NCBI GenBank assembly: GCA_024635585.1
Contig: JAGXIP010000280.1
Span: forward strand, 1 to 32,225
Length of the DNA stretch: 32,225 nucleotides
Source of the DNA: Saccharicrinis sp.
GTDB lineage: Bacteria; Bacteroidota; Bacteroidia; Bacteroidales; Marinilabiliaceae
Direction: 5' to 3'
Part shown: piece by piece, positions 23,827 to 32,225 of the stretch
How positions within the stretch are numbered: the first letter of the stretch is position 1
Layout: each line of letters begins with the position of its first letter
Position numbers and translations under genes: made by a program
The notes under the pieces: model-generated
Told to the model about the DNA's origin: nothing
The model's database searches: none
The model's input: the letters and a program-made list of their open reading frames with translations, nothing else

Positions 23827-26307
23827 TTGGATGCTTTTTTTACATATAATCTTTCTTGTATTCACAGATTAGTCCTTTTAATAGCTGTGCTTTTTTTTTG
23901 CATCTTTAAACTAAATGCAATTGATAATGTAGGTGAAATGGGCACTTTACATGGTCAGGTAGTCTCGGCTCAGGGTAGCGTTGGTATTCAGTATGTGAGT
24001 GTTGCCGTTTACCGCACCAAAACAGGAGAATTAGTAGATGGAATTATGACCAATGCAGCGGGTGATTTTATAATTGAAGGGCTGCTACCTGGAAATTATT
24101 ATCTGGAACTAAGCTTTGTGGGATACCAAAATAAACGGGTTGAAGATGTTGTTATCGACACAAAAAATCAGCATTTAAACTTAGGTTTATTGATGATTGG
24201 TGAAGATGCTCAAGAGTTGGATGAAGTGGAAGTAGTGGCAGAAAGAGCTGCGCTTGAGTTTAAGCTGGACAGGAAAGTGGTGAATGTGAGTGAGCATTAT
24301 ACAGCAATGTCGGGTTCGGCTGTCAATGTTCTCGAAAATGTACCTTCCGTAACGGTGGACATAGAAGGCAACGTTTTACTGCGAGGAAGCGCAGGATTTA
24401 CGGTGTTAGTTGATGGAGTCCCCTCGCTTTTGGAGCCATCGGATGCCTTGCGACAAATTCCAGCTTCAACCATCCAAACCATTGAAATAATTACCAATCC
24501 CTCGGCAAAATATAACCCTGATGGAACTTCTGGAATCATCAATGTAGTGCTCAAAAAAAATAGTTTAAGTGGCCTAAGTGGTGTTTTTAACACGAAAACT
24601 GGAACCAATAATTTGGGTGCAGATTTTCAATTGAGTTTACAGGCGAATAGGTGGAAAGGCTTTTTAGGTGCCGATTACAATTATGGCGATTATAAGGGCG
24701 ATAAAAATGGTTATCGTAAAACGTTTAACGGTGATACCGCCGTTTTTATGGCAGAACATGACGGTTCAATACGCTATAAATGGGATACATACAACCTTCG
24801 CGGTGGTATCGAGTTTAAAATAGATACGCTAAAGTCAGTTAGTGTTGATCTAAGTTATGGTGGCAGGTATAGCCACAATTATTCTGATTTAAGATATTCT
24901 GATTTTAATAATTTCAGCCCCGACATTAAAAACTATTATAGTGATGATGATGCTTATCAGGGCAATTCAGGTTTTTCGGGCAATGCGCTGTATTTACAAA
25001 AATTCAATACTCCAAAGCATACATTAAGCGCAATGATTTCGTATAGTAACAGAGATACGGAAGAGTATAACAAAAATATTTTGAAAAGTGAGAGCCACGA
25101 AGTTTTGAGAGGCCATAAAAATACTGAGCAAGGACCTTTGGAGCGTTGGCAAACCAAACTGGACTACACCCTGCCATTGGGAGAGAAAGGGAACCTGGAG
25201 GCCGGTTACCAAAGTATTTTTGATAAAGATGAGGATGTAACCGGATTTTTAGAAGATGACAATGGCTCTGGAACTTATGCGGAAAATGGACAGTTTAAAA
25301 ACAGGATACACTATAGCCAAGATATTCATGCACTTTACTTTATGTTTGGTAATCAGCTGTCTAAATTAAGCTATCAGTTTGGTATACGTGGCGAGTACTC
25401 TAAACGGGAGGTTTATATTGGTGTTAAAGGTTCTAATGCTTTTTTAGGCGATGATAGTGTAAGTTCAGATAGATATGATTTTTTCCCATCGGCGCATGTA
25501 TCTTATACGTTACCTGCCAACCAAGAGTTGATGCTTAGCTATTCCAGAAGGATTGAGCGTGTCCGGAGTTATCATTTTGAGCCTTTTTACACCTGGGAAG
25601 ATGCTTTTAATGTAAGCCGTGGTAATAGTTCGTTGCTGCCTGAATATATTGATTCGTACGAATTGAATTATTTGCGGAAAATGGGAGGATCATATTTTTC
25701 GTTCGAAACCTATTACAGCATTACCCATAACAAAATAGAGTGGGTAAGGAGCGTTTATCGTAATAATATTATTGAGCGTTTCCCCGAAAACGTTGGTAGG
25801 GATTATTATTTGGGAATGGATGCAACCTATAGCTTTGATTTGCTAAAATGGTGGAAAATAGATTTGTCGGGTAGCTTGTATAATTATAAGGTAAAAGGTA
25901 ACTGGAGTGATTATAGCTTTAACGAGCAGAGGCTTACTTGGAACTATAGAATAAATCAAACGTTTAAGATAAATTCGCTTACACAGGTCCAAGGAAACTG
26001 GCGTTATTACAGCAAAAGGATTACATCGCAAGGAATTTACCAACCAGTTTATACTTTTGATATTGCTTTGCGTAAAGATTTTAAAAATAGAAAGATGACT
26101 GCTGTAATGGAAGTGCGTGATGTGTTCTCGACCAATAACCGCAAAAATGTCAACGATGGAATTGGGTTTAGCGATTATTATTTTCAGAAAATACATACCC
26201 CCGTTCTCACCTTTGTTTTTACTTACCGCTTTAATAACTACAAGCCTTTTAAAAAGAATTTAGCTGGCGATGATGGACTTGGAGGCGAAGAGTCGATGGA
26301 GAGATGA
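23827..26307 (+). CDS. TonB-dependent outer-membrane receptor with carboxypeptidase-like regulatory domain
   Basis: About 826 residues from a TTG at 23827. The first in-frame ATG comes only after the signal peptide, and the TTG at 23791 is part of the promoter box. From 23827 the protein starts MDAFFTYNLSCIHRLVLLIA and has a good signal peptide ending near KLNA. Then come a CarboxypepD_reg-like domain (GTLHGQVVSAQGSVGIQYVS to YLELSFVGYQNK), a plug (VLENVPSVTVDIEGNVLLRG, ASTIQTIEIITNPSAKYNPD, GIINVVLKK) and an outer-membrane beta-barrel (OMP_b-brl_3 type) to the end. Substrate is unknown; there is no SusD partner, so it is not a classical polysaccharide locus. It is convergent with a TonB_C protein. 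Confidence 0.88.
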   Translation: MDAFFTYNLSCIHRLVLLIAVLFFCIFKLNAIDNVGEMGTLHGQVVSAQGSVGIQYVSVAVYRTKTGELVDGIMTNAAGDFIIEGLLPGNYYLELSFVGYQNKRVEDVVIDTKNQHLNLGLLMIGEDAQELDEVEVVAERAALEFKLDRKVVNVSEHYTAMSGSAVNVLENVPSVTVDIEGNVLLRGSAGFTVLVDGVPSLLEPSDALRQIPASTIQTIEIITNPSAKYNPDGTSGIINVVLKKNSLSGLSGVFNTKTGTNNLGADFQLSLQANRWKGFLGADYNYGDYKGDKNGYRKTFNGDTAVFMAEHDGSIRYKWDTYNLRGGIEFKIDTLKSVSVDLSYGGRYSHNYSDLRYSDFNNFSPDIKNYYSDDDAYQGNSGFSGNALYLQKFNTPKHTLSAMISYSNRDTEEYNKNILKSESHEVLRGHKNTEQGPLERWQTKLDYTLPLGEKGNLEAGYQSIFDKDEDVTGFLEDDNGSGTYAENGQFKNRIHYSQDIHALYFMFGNQLSKLSYQFGIRGEYSKREVYIGVKGSNAFLGDDSVSSDRYDFFPSAHVSYTLPANQELMLSYSRRIERVRSYHFEPFYTWEDAFNVSRGNSSLLPEYIDSYELNYLRKMGGSYFSFETYYSITHNKIEWVRSVYRNNIIERFPENVGRDYYLGMDATYSFDLLKWWKIDLSGSLYNYKVKGNWSDYSFNEQRLTWNYRINQTFKINSLTQVQGNWRYYSKRITSQGIYQPVYTFDIALRKDFKNRKMTAVMEVRDVFSTNNRKNVNDGIGFSDYYFQKIHTPVLTFVFTYRFNNYKPFKKNLAGDDGLGGEESMER

Positions 26308-26314
26308 AAACTAG

Positions 26315-26349
26315 AACACCTAACAGGTTTTCAAAACCTGTTAGGTGTT
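26315..26349. repeat. Perfect long palindromic hairpin between convergent genes
   Basis: AACACCTAACAGGTTTT (26315-26331) pairs with AAAACCTGTTAGGTGTT (26333-26349) around a single C. It fills the 47-nt gap between the receptor gene and the TonB_C gene. It lacks a clean T-run but could terminate from both sides. The core ACCTAACAGGTTTT and its complement are, from memory, a frequent interspersed palindrome in Bacteroidota genomes. Confidence 0.7.
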
Positions 26350-26354
26350 GTGAT

Positions 26355-27002
26355 TTAATATCTTTGGTAATCTCTTGGTGTCCCTCGTTTGGTTTCAACC
26401 ACCAATACGCCATATTTAGCATCTTCGCCGTAAAGACTTATCGCTTTTTCACCTTTTATAACCCGGATAGATTTGATATTGTAATCATATAAAGTGGTTA
26501 GACCCATTACTTTTTTCTTGTCAATCACAAATAATGGTGGTTTGTTATCCACATAAAATGGTTTTATCTTTTGAGCGAGATCTTTGTTTTTCTGAGATAA
26601 ATAAAAATGCACAGGGATAGTTACTTTGGTTGCTACTTCTTGTCCATCCAATTTGGCAGGTTTCCACTTTTCCATTGTGGCAACCACTCTTAAGGCCTCT
26701 TTATCAGTGCTTGGACTTAGACTTTTTTCCAAATTTAGATTTTTAAGTGCACCATCGCTTCCTACCACGAAGGATACCAAAACTTTTCCTTCAACTTCTT
26801 TGGCCAATGCATCCACAGGGTATTGTAGGTTTTTGGCCAAATATTTTTGCACATTGCCACCGTTTTTAGTAAAAACAGGCACTTTACTTACTGTTTCGTA
26901 AACTTTTTCTGATGGCACTTCTTTGGACTGGCCATCTGCTAATTGCGAAAATCCCAACATAAAAATGGCTGCAAGCACGATTGTAGATAGTAACTTTTTC
27001 AT
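26355..27002 (-). CDS. Exported TonB C-terminal-domain protein with a receptor-plug-like tail
   Basis: 215 residues. A signal peptide (MKKLLSTIVLAAIFMLGFSQ) precedes a TonB_C-type domain (about 45-135: LQYPVDALAKEVEGKVLVSF, GALKNLNLEKSLSPSTDKEAL, MEKWKPAKLDGQEV, TIPVHFYL). The C-terminal ~70 residues (TLYDYNIKSIRVIKGEKAIS, YGEDAKYGVLVVETKRG) look like the end of a TonB-receptor plug. There is no inner-membrane anchor or proline-rich spacer, so it is not a normal energy transducer; a periplasmic accessory role is a guess. The neighbouring convergent gene is a TonB-dependent receptor. Confidence 0.75.
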   Translation of the reverse strand: MKKLLSTIVLAAIFMLGFSQLADGQSKEVPSEKVYETVSKVPVFTKNGGNVQKYLAKNLQYPVDALAKEVEGKVLVSFVVGSDGALKNLNLEKSLSPSTDKEALRVVATMEKWKPAKLDGQEVATKVTIPVHFYLSQKNKDLAQKIKPFYVDNKPPLFVIDKKKVMGLTTLYDYNIKSIRVIKGEKAISLYGEDAKYGVLVVETKRGTPRDYQRY

Positions 27003-27063
27003 CTTGTTAATATTATGGTTGTTTTGTACTTGTTAAACAAAAGTTATGCCTTAACCGCATTTG

Positions 27064-27104
27064 TTACATAAAAAAAAGCCCGAGGAGGGCTTTTTTTTAT
27101 GTAA
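27064..27104. terminator. Strong bidirectional intrinsic terminator
   Basis: An 18-bp perfect stem, TTACATAAAAAAAAGCCC (27064-27081) with GGGCTTTTTTTTATGTAA (27087-27104), encloses the loop GAGGA. Both strands have the GC core followed by a T-run. On the minus strand it ends the transcript of the 97-aa gene upstream of the TonB_C gene. Confidence 0.9.
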
Positions 27105-27179
27105 TTAAACTGTGCGATTGTAGAATGATAGACCAATACTGCAAAAAAAATAAAGTTAACTTGTTTTATGAATACAGAT

Positions 27180-27473
27180 TTATCTATTTCTCATTTGGTC
27201 AATCTTCAACATGATGTCTCTAATATCCGTCATAGCATCTTTTCTAACTTTTTTCGGATCAGAAGTTATATCCAGAGGCTTTTTTTCGGATGTGCTATCA
27301 ACCTTTTTCTCAGGCTGGTTCTTACTTCCGTGTATCGCAAAATTGGCACCAGGGTATATTCTAGGCTCACTAATCGTAGGTATTTCCTCGTATTTTACAA
27401 AGCTAAGTTTGTCCATCAGTTTCCTGAAAAACAAAACTTCGCTGTCTTCTATTTGTATTTTATAATTTTTCAT
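27180..27473 (-). CDS. Small hypothetical protein
   Basis: 97 residues. It begins with MKNYKIQIEDSEVLFFRKLM and continues DKLSFVKYEEI, a beta-alpha opening seen in many small Bacteroidota proteins of unknown role (some of them antitoxin-like). The middle is polar and low in structure (KNQPEKKVDSTSEKKPLD), and the end is a charged helix. No toxin partner is adjacent. It is flanked by a strong terminator downstream and a 92-nt gap upstream, so it is its own unit. I do not recognise the family. Confidence 0.5.
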   Translation of the reverse strand: MKNYKIQIEDSEVLFFRKLMDKLSFVKYEEIPTISEPRIYPGANFAIHGSKNQPEKKVDSTSEKKPLDITSDPKKVRKDAMTDIRDIMLKIDQMRNR

Positions 27474-27565
27474 TTCCAGTAGCTTAATTATACATAATTA
27501 ATCGAAAAATAATTGTTTTAAATTTAACGATAAAATTGTTAGTTTGCAAGGAATACATATTAAAA

Positions 27566-28342
27566 TTATCCTGTTATCAAGTTAAAATCATCGGCATCGT
27601 TATGCACGGCAAATTTATCATTAAATGATTTAAGATTTGTAAGGTCAACATTACCATAACCAATCACATCCGCGCTATTTTGTAAATTACATATTACTTC
27701 ACCTTTAAAATCAATAATTTGCGATTCGCCAGTATAATCTATTCCGGCTCCTGAGCCTACCCGATTTACAGCACATACATAGCATTGGTTTTCGATGGCA
27801 CGTGCTTTAATCAGTGTGTTCCAAACGTTTTGTCGGGCGGCAGGCCAATTGGCTATATAGATGGCCAAATCGTAATCGTTTCTGTTACGACTCCAAACCG
27901 GAAATCGTAAATCGTAACATATCTGAGGTAAAATACGAATCCCTTTGTAATCGAAAACCTTGCGTTCGTATCCTGGTGAGTAACTTATATTTTCGTTACC
28001 TGGACTAAACAAATGGCGTTTATCGTAATGCAGTATTTGTTGGTTGGGCAAGGCAAATAAGGCTCTGTTATATATTTTTTCGGAATCGGTGATGGCCTGA
28101 GAACCCATGATGGCAGCTCCAGTTTCTTTGGTTTTTTGTTTAAGCCACAAAACAACTTCACCATCCATACCTTGTGCAATTTTTTTGCTGTTCATTGAAA
28201 AACCTGAGGCAAACATCTCGGGCAAAATAATTAGATCAACATTGCGGTCTATCTCTCGGATTAAACCATCCAAGTTTTTTAAATTGCTTGTAGTATCTTC
28301 CCAAATAATGTTGGTTTGAACGATTGCGATTTTAAACTTCAT
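27566..28342 (-). CDS. Nitrilase-superfamily amidohydrolase (omega-amidase/YafV-like)
   Basis: 258 residues. The Glu-Lys-Cys triad is complete: E42 in LPEMFASGFSM, K108 in YDKRHLFSPG and C142 in ICYDLRFPVWSRN. GNENISYSPG and IANWPAARQNVWNTLIKARA are typical of the YafV/Nit2 omega-amidase group, which hydrolyses alpha-ketoglutaramate and related omega-amides. Length is normal for the group. It lies 47 nt downstream of the PBP4-type gene on the same strand and may be co-transcribed. Confidence 0.88.
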   Translation of the reverse strand: MKFKIAIVQTNIIWEDTTSNLKNLDGLIREIDRNVDLIILPEMFASGFSMNSKKIAQGMDGEVVLWLKQKTKETGAAIMGSQAITDSEKIYNRALFALPNQQILHYDKRHLFSPGNENISYSPGYERKVFDYKGIRILPQICYDLRFPVWSRNRNDYDLAIYIANWPAARQNVWNTLIKARAIENQCYVCAVNRVGSGAGIDYTGESQIIDFKGEVICNLQNSADVIGYGNVDLTNLKSFNDKFAVHNDADDFNLITG

Positions 28343-28389
28343 AATGCATTAGGGAATTTATTTTGTGTCAACGTTTTATTTAAAACAGG

Positions 28390-29778
28390 CTACTTTTCAA
28401 GTATTAAATTAGTGAGTAGTTCATCCATCTCCTGACGTATCTTCTTCGTGGGAACTATATAATTGTTGGCAATTACGCAAAAGGCGGCCTCTTTCCCGGC
28501 AAGTGTTGATAGATAGCCACAATAGCCTAGTACCCCTTCCATCGATCCACTTTTGCCCATAATTTTCCCTTTTAAAAGGGGATTTTTAAATACAGATCGC
28601 AAGGTGCCCGACTCTCCTCCTTTTGCAAGGGATTGTTCAAAAACTTCGTAGTTTATACTATTTTTCTGCATCCAAGTGAGCAGTTGAACCATACCATTTG
28701 CCGAAATAAGATTTTTGGGCGAAAGACCGCTTCCATCGTGCAAGCGAAAATTATTTTCAAAATTTATTTTGCTACTCCAAAATTCCTCAATCACTTTGTT
28801 TCCGTTATCCCATGATGAGACACCTTTGTACTCTTTGCCAAGGGTTAATAAAACTTGATCGGCAAAAAGGTTGTTGCTCACATGGTTGATGTTTTTAATA
28901 ATCTCGGACAAAGTGGGCGAGTGATAGGTAAACAGGACAGTTCTTTCAAAGTTGCTATTTAAGTGTTCGTTATGGTCAACAGAAATGCCATGATCAATCA
29001 GAAAGACCTCTAAACCATTTTTAAAAGTTTGTTCCGGATCGGGCATAGCTGCCTTAATTTTGAATTTATTTCGATTTTGTGGTATGGAGCCTTCTATCCA
29101 CCAATCATTAATATTTTTAATACCATATACATAGGCGCTATCGTTGTTGTGAGTGGCAGCTACAGCTTGGCACTTTATGGTATAGGGTGTAATTTTAGGT
29201 TCGATAGAAACTACTTCTGCAGTTCTTCCTGCTTCGGCGGAGCATAAGGTAAGTTCGGTGGTGTTGTCGCTCCAGTTAAATCCTTGAGGTGAGGCGCCAT
29301 AATAGTTGCCCATATCCTCCCATAATCTTGAAGATGAATAGCTTATGGTATCAGATTCAATCACAATTACTCCATCAATATATTTTACTCCAGCCATCCT
29401 AAGCTCCTCAGCTATTTTGCTGTAAATGAGTTCGGGCGTGGTTTGATCAAAATATTTTGAACCCAAGGTGGGATCGCCGTTTGATTTTATAAGCAGATTA
29501 CCCAGTAGTCGGCCTTTTTTTATCTTACCTAAAAAATAAAAATTGGTTTTATAGGTGAAATCAGGACCCAGCAGCTCTAATGCGCTTGCAGTGGTTACTA
29601 TTTTGGTTAAAGATGCAGGTGTTAAGCGTAAGTCTTCGTTGTGCGATGCAATGATTTCAGCACTTGCTATTTCTTGTACTTTAAGGCTTGTTATGGCTCC
29701 TTTATCACTAAGTTGAAATTGCCCAACGGTAGTAATATACATAAGTGAAAGCATGAAGGTGAAGAGTAAGGTTTTCAT
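28390..29778 (-). CDS. dacB: D-alanyl-D-alanine carboxypeptidase/endopeptidase (PBP4, family S13)
   Basis: 462 residues with a signal peptide (MKTLLFTFMLSLMYITTVGQ). The penicillin-binding motifs are all seen: S56-LT-K59 in PASLTKI, S301-N302-N303 in HVSNNLFAD, and K409-S410-G411 in GKSGSMEG. Between the first two motifs lies the large insertion typical of S13. It trims peptidoglycan side chains in the periplasm. Its ATG overlaps the stop of the preceding lipoprotein gene by ATGA (29775-29778), which implies translational coupling. Confidence 0.92.
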   Translation of the reverse strand: MKTLLFTFMLSLMYITTVGQFQLSDKGAITSLKVQEIASAEIIASHNEDLRLTPASLTKIVTTASALELLGPDFTYKTNFYFLGKIKKGRLLGNLLIKSNGDPTLGSKYFDQTTPELIYSKIAEELRMAGVKYIDGVIVIESDTISYSSSRLWEDMGNYYGASPQGFNWSDNTTELTLCSAEAGRTAEVVSIEPKITPYTIKCQAVAATHNNDSAYVYGIKNINDWWIEGSIPQNRNKFKIKAAMPDPEQTFKNGLEVFLIDHGISVDHNEHLNSNFERTVLFTYHSPTLSEIIKNINHVSNNLFADQVLLTLGKEYKGVSSWDNGNKVIEEFWSSKINFENNFRLHDGSGLSPKNLISANGMVQLLTWMQKNSINYEVFEQSLAKGGESGTLRSVFKNPLLKGKIMGKSGSMEGVLGYCGYLSTLAGKEAAFCVIANNYIVPTKKIRQEMDELLTNLILEK

Positions 29779-30824
29779 TCTATCACGCCTCCAATCTGTT
29801 GCTTGAGCTCCTTCATTTCTTTTGTTCTTTTGTTCATGTAAAATGAGTAGGATATTATTCTTTTTTTATCCACAGATGCGGATGCACCTGAAATAGAGCC
29901 TATAACTTCGGTTCCTTGAGCCAGCCAATATTGTGCCGATTCATAATCGTCTAACATTTCAGATGCCAATGCTAAATTGTAGGCTGCACGCACTTTGGTC
30001 TTTTTTTTATAATTGTCATAAACATACTTCCAAATCTTCACGGCTTCGCCCCATTCTTGCTTTCGTACAAACTCAGTGGCCTGTAAAAAATGAAAATTTC
30101 CTGTGGCATAGTATCCTCTACGCTGCGATTCCCATAGGGGTGTTGCATAATCTGCAGCTTTCGATCCCATATAAATGGCCAGTTCTTCTAAGCTTGCCTT
30201 AATGGTTGGTAGCTCACGTGCAATATCCTCTATTTTAAAACCTAAGGCATCCCATGATATGGTATCCAATTGTGTTTCCTTGTAGATAAGTTCCCGATTT
30301 AAATTATTGTACGCCCGCCATAATATAGCCCCCGAGGCATCTAAATAGGCATAAAGGTTACCATTGTAAACATAAGTTCGATTCACTTGAATTTTTGTGC
30401 TGTAAATATCTTTTTCGAAGGCGATAACAGCTTGGGCATTGTATTGTTTGCATAAATCATCCACTTGTTGCCCGCTTAATGCTCTGTTAATCAATCTGTC
30501 GTCTTTTTTTATTATATCGGGATGAAGATAAACGGAATCGAAAAACATACGCACTTGTAGTTCTTCTTTAAGGGCTTTTAAGCTTAATGTCGAAAAATTA
30601 TCGGCATAAATCGTATCCACCGAAAATTTACTGTTTAATGTATTTACTTTGTGTACGTCCTTACCTCTATACGGTATTGAGTTATCCACCAATACAATCG
30701 ATTTTATTTCGGGCTGAAACGTATATTTGGCTGGTTTTAATACGTCGATGTTTATTATCTCATAACTTGAGCATGATGTGAGCACAATTACAAGAAGAAG
30801 CATAAGGAATTTTCTGATTAACAT
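29775..30824 (-). CDS. Lipoprotein of the DUF6340-like type with TPR-like C-terminus
   Basis: 349 residues from the ATG at 30824. The lipoprotein signal MLIRKFLMLLLVIVLTSCSS has C18 in an LTSC box. The body (KPAKYTFQPEIKSIVLVDNS, later YNAQAVIAFEKDIYSTKIQV and a WRAYNNL segment) fits the Bacteroidota DUF6340 proteins. Near the C-terminus AAYNLALASEMLDDYESAQYW reads like a TPR helix pair. The in-frame ATG at 30881 adds a second hydrophobic stretch before the signal and is less likely. It overlaps dacB by four bases, so a link to the cell wall is plausible, but its job is unknown. Confidence 0.75.
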   Translation of the reverse strand: MLIRKFLMLLLVIVLTSCSSYEIINIDVLKPAKYTFQPEIKSIVLVDNSIPYRGKDVHKVNTLNSKFSVDTIYADNFSTLSLKALKEELQVRMFFDSVYLHPDIIKKDDRLINRALSGQQVDDLCKQYNAQAVIAFEKDIYSTKIQVNRTYVYNGNLYAYLDASGAILWRAYNNLNRELIYKETQLDTISWDALGFKIEDIARELPTIKASLEELAIYMGSKAADYATPLWESQRRGYYATGNFHFLQATEFVRKQEWGEAVKIWKYVYDNYKKKTKVRAAYNLALASEMLDDYESAQYWLAQGTEVIGSISGASASVDKKRIISYSFYMNKRTKEMKELKQQIGGVIE

Positions 30825-31173
30825 ACATAAGTTTTTTAGGATGCCAAACAGTAATGCAAAAATCATACCTAAGCTCAACAAATGCTTATTCGTATAACTT
30901 TTGTTTTTACTTCCCTCAGTTAAAATACTGGCTTGACGATTATATTATTTACTCATTTTTAATATTTGGGTAACAGCCTTATCATTCAATCGTTGGAAAT
31001 ATCCAATGGGGCCAAATTGACATGCTAATAGAAAAGATTAATAATTATAGAATGAATAATTAAAGGATTATTGGATGACATGGAAATAAGATTAACAGAT
31101 TACTTATATTTTGCCTGTATCTGGGTCTTGTTTTTTCGTAACCTTTTTAGTGTTTTTAGGGTATACAGGCGAA

Positions 31174-32225
31174 ATGCGATATACCAGTTTTGTGAAGAAA
31201 ATTGTAGTTAAGAATAAACTATTATTGTTTTTTTTCTTTTGGATTGTGCAAACTGGATTTGCTCAGTCCGTCGACTTCCAGTGTAGTCGTTTGACTGCTT
31301 ATTCAAGTTTGAGTAGTCAATTTGCGAGCAAAATGGTTCAGGATTCAATAGGGTTTTTATGGATTGCAACAGACAATGGGGTGAATCGATTCGACGGTCA
31401 TGAGATTGTTGTTTATAAGGCATATGATGAAGGACTTGCTAGTACAGGGCTTGTTTCAGATCAAATTAATGAATTGTTTATTGACTCTCAGGATCGTTTG
31501 TGGGTAGGCACACCTGTTGGCATTTCGCGTTACGACAAGGAGTACGATCTATTTAGAGTTATTGCATCCACCACTAAAACAAATGGACTTGAAGTTGTTG
31601 ATATTCGCTGTATTTTGGAAGATTCACTTGGTGGTATTATAGTAGTATCAGGATCTGGAATATATGCGTATAGTGAGGTTGATGAGCGTTTTGAACTCCT
31701 ATTTGATTCAGGTAACTTACTTATTTCTTCTATTCTATTTGATGAAAATAATGGTTTTTGGCTGGGGTATTTTGATGGATATGGAATAGATTATTTTTCA
31801 TCTTTCGATTTGATAGCTCCAGATAATCATTTTGATGGAGTCTCTGAATCTACCTCTGTATTGAAGATGATCATGTTTGAGGGTGAGGTTTGGTGTGCCT
31901 TAGGTGATGATGGCGTTGTGGTTGTTGATCCTGTTTCAAAACGAATAAAAAAACATTATACCTATGATACACACAAGCTTAATGTAATAAATGTAGCCGT
32001 AGATAAACGTAGTAATTTGTGGTTAATAGATCATAGTGGATTAAAACTGTACCATCCTGATAAGGATAGTTTTACAGCTTACTACAACTATCCCGAAATT
32101 CCCAGCTCCCTTCGACTAGGCGTTGTAGATCTATTTGAAGATAAACAAGGCAACTATTACACGCTTCACAAAGGAGATGGAGTTTATGTGAGTTTTTTCA
32201 AGATTGGTTTTCAATTATTTAATAC
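31174..32225 (+). CDS. Two-component-regulator propeller sensor, 5' part (cut by window edge)
   Basis: The frame opens at ATG 31174 and runs without a stop to the window end (350 codons seen). A signal peptide ends near TGFAQ (about residue 31). Several propeller blades follow: MVQDSIGFLWIATDNGVNRF, LFIDSQDRLWVGTPVGISRY, then IILFDENNG-type and VAVDKRSNLWLIDHSGLKLY. This is the periplasmic Reg_prop beta-propeller found in hybrid two-component systems and in LuxR- or GGDEF-ended sensors of Bacteroidota. The output part lies outside the window. A GTG at 31192 is another possible start. TATATTTTG at 31105-31113 is a near match to the -7 box, one base too long. Confidence 0.85.
   Translation, partial: MRYTSFVKKIVVKNKLLLFFFFWIVQTGFAQSVDFQCSRLTAYSSLSSQFASKMVQDSIGFLWIATDNGVNRFDGHEIVVYKAYDEGLASTGLVSDQINELFIDSQDRLWVGTPVGISRYDKEYDLFRVIASTTKTNGLEVVDIRCILEDSLGGIIVVSGSGIYAYSEVDERFELLFDSGNLLISSILFDENNGFWLGYFDGYGIDYFSSFDLIAPDNHFDGVSESTSVLKMIMFEGEVWCALGDDGVVVVDPVSKRIKKHYTYDTHKLNVINVAVDKRSNLWLIDHSGLKLYHPDKDSFTAYYNYPEIPSSLRLGVVDLFEDKQGNYYTLHKGDGVYVSFFKIGFQLFN

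Noticed and set aside
27180-27473. 97-aa protein as an antitoxin
   Set aside because: Only the N-terminal pattern hints at it; no toxin gene is adjacent and it is flanked by its own terminator.
31208-31423. Minus-strand ORF at the right edge
   Set aside because: It is antisense to the propeller sensor frame, which has a signal peptide and propeller blades.

Overview
The window reads as chromosome of a Bacteroidota bacterium, probably a gliding or marine member of the Bacteroidia (Marinilabiliales-like; the order is an inference). The DNA is AT-rich. Several genes carry the Bacteroidota -7 promoter box TAnnTTTG, and Shine-Dalgarno sites are mostly absent. There are a type IX secretion C-terminal sorting domain, a TonB-dependent receptor of the Bacteroidota type, a periplasmic two-component-propeller sensor and Bacteroidota-specific hypothetical families. 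No tRNA, rRNA, CRISPR array or intact insertion sequence was seen.

Left part (1-2875) is an accessory region. It holds the tail of a decayed NACHT-type ATPase gene, a small membrane/coiled-coil protein gene with no ATG start, and a membrane-anchored NACHT-LRR protein, which is a bacterial NLR-like STAND ATPase and the best candidate here for an uncharacterised defence or signalling system. The last two genes are each followed within about 10 nt of the stop codon by related, strongly folded elements of about 135 bp, an arrangement like gene cassettes. 2876-7030 continues with a POT-type transporter, REP palindromes with remnants of a REP-associated (Y1/HUH) transposase, a VIT/CCC1 metal transporter with a downstream histidine-bearing membrane protein, and a 2OG-Fe(II) oxygenase.

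7262-15153 is mostly housekeeping or conserved: an azurin-type lipoprotein, sfsA, a plsC-type acyltransferase, a secreted Spondin_N protein with a type IX signal, a long RluA-family pseudouridine synthase, DUF2007 and DUF423 proteins, and guaB. guaB carries an apparent 1-nt deletion that cuts off the last ~55 residues; they are still encoded in the next frame up to 15153.

15288-23723 holds a bidirectional terminator, a DUF2807 protein, a large SNF2 helicase, a flavodoxin-fold oxidoreductase, ffh, folD and trhO. 23827-32225 holds a TonB-dependent receptor (apparent TTG start) convergent with a TonB_C-domain protein across a palindromic hairpin, a second bidirectional terminator, a 97-aa orphan, then a leftward cluster (lipoprotein, PBP4-type peptidase overlapping by ATGA, nitrilase-family amidase). 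The right edge cuts a rightward two-component-propeller sensor gene.
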